64,000 nt of DNA from positions 16,420 to 80,419 of the forward strand of contig NZ_BAXR01000011.1 of the NCBI RefSeq assembly GCF_001310635.1, in the 5' to 3' direction. Source of the stretch: Bacillus sp. JCM 19034 (GTDB lineage: Bacteria > Bacillota > Bacilli > Bacillales > Bacillaceae_D). The notes beneath the pieces were generated by a model. The model ran no database searches. It had not been told where the DNA came from and saw only the letters and a program-made list of their open reading frames with translations. Position numbers and translations under genes: made by a program. Below, one piece after another: positions 61,897-64,000 of this stretch (its first letter is position 1; the number at the start of each line of letters is the position of its first letter).

Positions 61897-62206
61897 GACA
61901 TGGGAACATTACGTTCGTATAATAGTGGTAAATTATCTGTGATGAAAAAAGAAGATAAACAAACGGTAACCAGAGCTGATTTAAATATCGCTCCAAGTAT
62001 AAAAAAAAAAACCAATAGCTGCTGAGATAATATCAGATGGTATTGTTAATAAAATAAATCTTTCGCGATTAAACTTGGATAAAAAAAGGCTCCAACAGCA
62101 GCTTTACGAGCAGGGAGTAAAAAATACGGATGAGGTTTTTTACGCAGAAATGGAGCAGGATGGAACGCTTCATATTGATAAAAGAGAGGACGATTTGAAC
62201 AATTAG
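61897..62206 (+). pseudogene. C-terminal fragment of a DUF421 (YetF-type) membrane protein
   Basis: The open segment reads GTLRSYNSGKLSVMKKEDKQ, then IAAEIISDGIVNK, and ends VKNTDEVFYAEMEQDGTLHI before a TAG. This is the cytoplasmic C-terminal domain of DUF421 proteins. The three membrane helices and first part are absent, with a terminator of the previous gene just upstream, so the gene is truncated. A further frame change lies in the 11-base A-run at 62001-62011. A hairpin (GTGAGAGG/CCTCTCAC, 62206-62232) follows. Confidence 0.65.
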
Positions 62207-62263
62207 TGAGAGGAGTGGTTTTCACCTCTCACCGTTGTCTCGTTACTAAGGCAATCACTTTGA

Positions 62264-62763
62264 CTATAAAGGTGTACCCAGAGCTTTTGAAGCCAAGTTC
62301 ACATCATTTTGAAGTAATCGCTCTAAGTCATAAGATGGATAGTAGCTCTTACCATACATATAATGAAAAACCTTTGCATGAGTATCGATTGCACGATTTA
62401 AATGCTGTTTTAGAACATTTCTTAGAACTGGTGTAGCTGTTTCTGTAATAGCAATTGCGTAGTTCCGCACGCCTGTTTTAAAAAGAGCCAATAAATCACC
62501 AGCATAAAAGGGAAGCTGGTCCTCTCGTGTATGATCTTCATTCTCATCGGTCCTAGGTGCCATCGGATAAAACTCAAGAAGTTCACGAATATTTGTACTT
62601 AATCCATTAATAGCCTCGCTATATAATTGCTGTAATACAGGATCTGTTACTTCAGCATACACTTTTTTAAGTTTCATTAACCCAATTGATTGAAATGCTA
62701 CTAATTCATGTATCTCTAGTGTTTCATGCCATGCTAAATGTTGTTCGTACATGTTTTTTCCAT
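62264..62763 (-). CDS. CotF-like spore coat protein, probable slip at start
   Basis: About 166 residues, helical, with [20 protein letters not shown] and the paired-helix layout of the CotF spore coat family (ferritin-like). The first in-frame ATG is 62752, but the strong AGGAGG is placed for ATG 62763, which reads MEK and then loses frame at the T-run 62754-62759 (an A-run in the gene). One more A makes [14 protein letters not shown]. It is probably expressed in the mother cell during sporulation. Confidence 0.75.
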
Positions 62764-62858
62764 TTTTATTCCTCCTAAATAGATTCCCGATACTTTATTC
62801 ATAATTGGATTTTTTGGAAAGTTGTCTTAACTTAAATTATTTAATAAGAAATAAACAA

Positions 62859-62897
62859 TTAAAAACGCTTTGAGAGTAGGATCTCAAAGGCATTTTT
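62859..62897 (-). terminator. Terminator of the Asn/Gln-rich gene
   Basis: AAAACGCTTTGAGA pairs with TCTCAAAGGCATTTT (one mismatch), with A/T runs on both sides. Confidence 0.7.
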
Positions 62898-62930
62898 AAA
62901 ATGATTATGAATTGGGAGGATTAATTACGC

Positions 62931-63203
62931 TTATTTTTTTGGTTGTTTATTTTGTTGGTTTGACTGATTGTTTGTCATTGAATTAGCTGTTTTACTAATT
63001 GCTTGAGCTGTTTGATCAACTGCATTCATTGCAATGTTTTCAGTCGCTTGTATTGTATTTTGGGCAGCATCAAATACGACTCCAGCACCATTTTTAACTG
63101 TGCTAGCGATACCTTGTGTTGCGTTACCATTTTGGTTATTTTGGCCGTTTTGTTGCTGTTGATTATTTTGTTGCTGTTGATTATTTTGCTTGTTGTTCGT
63201 CAT
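62931..63203 (-). CDS. Asn/Gln-rich small protein (90 aa)
   Basis: Low-complexity ends (MTNNKQNNQQQQNNQQQQN and NNQSNQQNKQ) flank a central amphipathic helix (GAGVVFDAAQNTIQATENIA). No Cys, no membrane segment, no signal peptide. GGAGGTGAC precedes the ATG at 63203. The composition recalls small acid-soluble spore proteins of the gamma type, but the repeat pattern is not theirs. The function is not known. Confidence 0.7.
   Translation of the reverse strand: MTNNKQNNQQQQNNQQQQNGQNNQNGNATQGIASTVKNGAGVVFDAAQNTIQATENIAMNAVDQTAQAISKTANSMTNNQSNQQNKQPKK
63148..63183 (+). repeat. Two exact 18-base tandem copies
   Basis: TTTTGTTGCTGTTGATTA is repeated without change and followed by TTTTG of a third copy. 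It encodes the NNQQQQ units at the start of the Asn/Gln-rich protein, so copy number can change without a frameshift. Confidence 0.9.
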
Positions 63204-63399
63204 AATGTCACCTCCTAGTTCTAGAATGACTACTTTGCTCGTTTTTATACAAGACCTAGGGGATTAACATTATTTTGCTTTAATCTAACCAATTATTGCT
63301 TATTCCCCCTTGATTTATAAAACTTTCTAATAAGTTTACCCTTTAATTAACTTAATGAAGCTCAAAATATAAATGATATTAGGAAAGGAGGTTTTTAAA

Positions 63400-63765
63400 A
63401 TGAAACACGTAGGTGCCTTAATCGTGAAAACGTTAATGGTTACGTTAGTTCTACTAGTCATAATGAGTTATATATACGGCTATCCTGCTGGTGACACATT
63501 CGGTTTATCTCTATTGATTGTCGGTATTAGTTACATTGTTGGGGACATGGGAATTTTGCGCGTTTCAAACAACGCGGTCGCAACACTTGCTGATTTAGGT
63601 TTAACAACAATCGCCATCTGGTTAATTGGTCCTCTTATATACGGATATGGCGTTCCGTTTTCGATCGCATTTATTTCTGCATTAATAATTGGGATCGGTG
63701 AATGGTTTTTCCATAAGTTTGTTGCTAATGGTATTTTACAGAAGGAGCCATCTCCACAAACTTAA
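63400..63765 (+). CDS. YndM/DUF2512 membrane protein
   Basis: A 121-residue protein with four membrane helices (LIVKTLMVTLVLLVIMSYIY, LSLLIVGISYIVGDMGIL, LGLTTIAIWLIGPLIYG, FISALIIGIGEWFFHKF). The GYPAGDTFGLSL and YIVGDMGIL segments match the DUF2512 family (YndM), common in sporeformers. AAAGGAGGT supports ATG 63400 over the ATG at 63373. The function is unknown. Confidence 0.85.
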   Translation: MKHVGALIVKTLMVTLVLLVIMSYIYGYPAGDTFGLSLLIVGISYIVGDMGILRVSNNAVATLADLGLTTIAIWLIGPLIYGYGVPFSIAFISALIIGIGEWFFHKFVANGILQKEPSPQT

Positions 63766-63808
63766 AGGCTGTCGAAAGGAAATGAGGAAAAAAGTAACTT
63801 AGATTAAG

Positions 63809-63868
63809 AAAAATCTGAACGACGATTCAACATTCTACATTGGAAATTGAATACGTTCGGACTTTTTC
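63809..63868 (+). terminator. Terminator after the DUF2512 gene
   Basis: AAATCTGAACG pairs with CGTTCGGACTTT and, inside, ATTCAA with TTGAAT; a T-run follows. Confidence 0.65.
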
Positions 63869-63917
63869 ATTTATTGACTTGGTTCACTTTTTGTTATTAG
63901 TAAGGGCTCCTAAGTAT

Positions 63918-64000
63918 TTAGGTGCAGGAATGAAGAAGAAAAGGCCCCAAACATGCACCTATGAGCGGATAGGTGCATGGAATGAGGAAGAAAAGGGTCC
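63918..64000 (+). repeat. 51-base-spaced direct repeat running off the window
   Basis: TAGGTGCAGGAATGAAGAAG (63919) recurs as TAGGTGCATGGAATGAGGAA at 63970, both followed by AAAAGG; an inverted TGCACCTA lies at 63954-63961 between them. The second copy reaches the last base, so more copies may follow. Confidence 0.6.

Overview
The window is chromosomal DNA of a low-GC, endospore-forming member of the Bacillaceae. It carries spore genes (spoIIIE, spoVS, cotE, spoVK, sirA, three YjcZ-type miniproteins, a CotF-like coat protein). Its gene order follows the rnjB-to-yneK stretch of the Bacillus subtilis chromosome, with differences that recall the alkaliphilic, halodurans-like bacilli. The genus is an inference.

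Layout: 1-2480 end of rnjB, tepA, ylzJ. 2592-11916 spoIIIE and the ymfC-ymfF-ymfH-ymfI-ymfJ-ymfK-rodZ-pgsA run. 11931-16092 cinA, a DEAD-box RNA helicase and SOS-controlled recA. 16216-19556 a four-gene Mre11/Rad50-like module in which the Rad50-type ATPase is divided among separate proteins. 19706-25806 rny, ymdB, spoVS, korA, korB. 25959-35678 miaB, ricA, cotE, mutS, mutL, an RsmJ-like methyltransferase, miaA, hfq. 35736-42030 a degenerate tyrosine recombinase, spoVK, hflX, ynbB and glnA (no glnR beside it). 42031-44271 a gene-poor stretch with tiny membrane proteins and a deleted IS1182-type element. 44411-46328 the SOS block lexA/yneA/yneB with ynzC. 46645-54830 tkt, sirA, yneF, a YhfC-type protein, mnmH, ccdC, yneK, ald and small genes. 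55269-61766 a probable carbohydrate-use region (Gfo/Idh/MocA dehydrogenase, TIM-barrel isomerase, AEC transporter, SGNH hydrolase, DUF2264 protein) interrupted by two fluoride-channel genes. 61897-64000 a DUF421 fragment, a CotF-like gene, an Asn/Gln-rich protein, a DUF2512 membrane protein, and a repeat that runs off the end.

Functionally the window groups RNA decay (RNase J2, RNase Y, RicA, Hfq), DNA repair and SOS response (RecA, LexA, YneA, MutSL, the Mre11/Rad50-like module), tRNA modification (MiaA, MiaB, MnmH), and sporulation genes.

A caution governs the annotation. At least fourteen genes are interrupted by a reading-frame slip, nearly all at a short homopolymer and nearly all explained by one missing base. 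Several are genes expected to be essential or highly conserved (pgsA, mutS, miaB, rnjB). The most economical reading is homopolymer error in the sequence, so these genes are given as whole coding regions with the slip noted.
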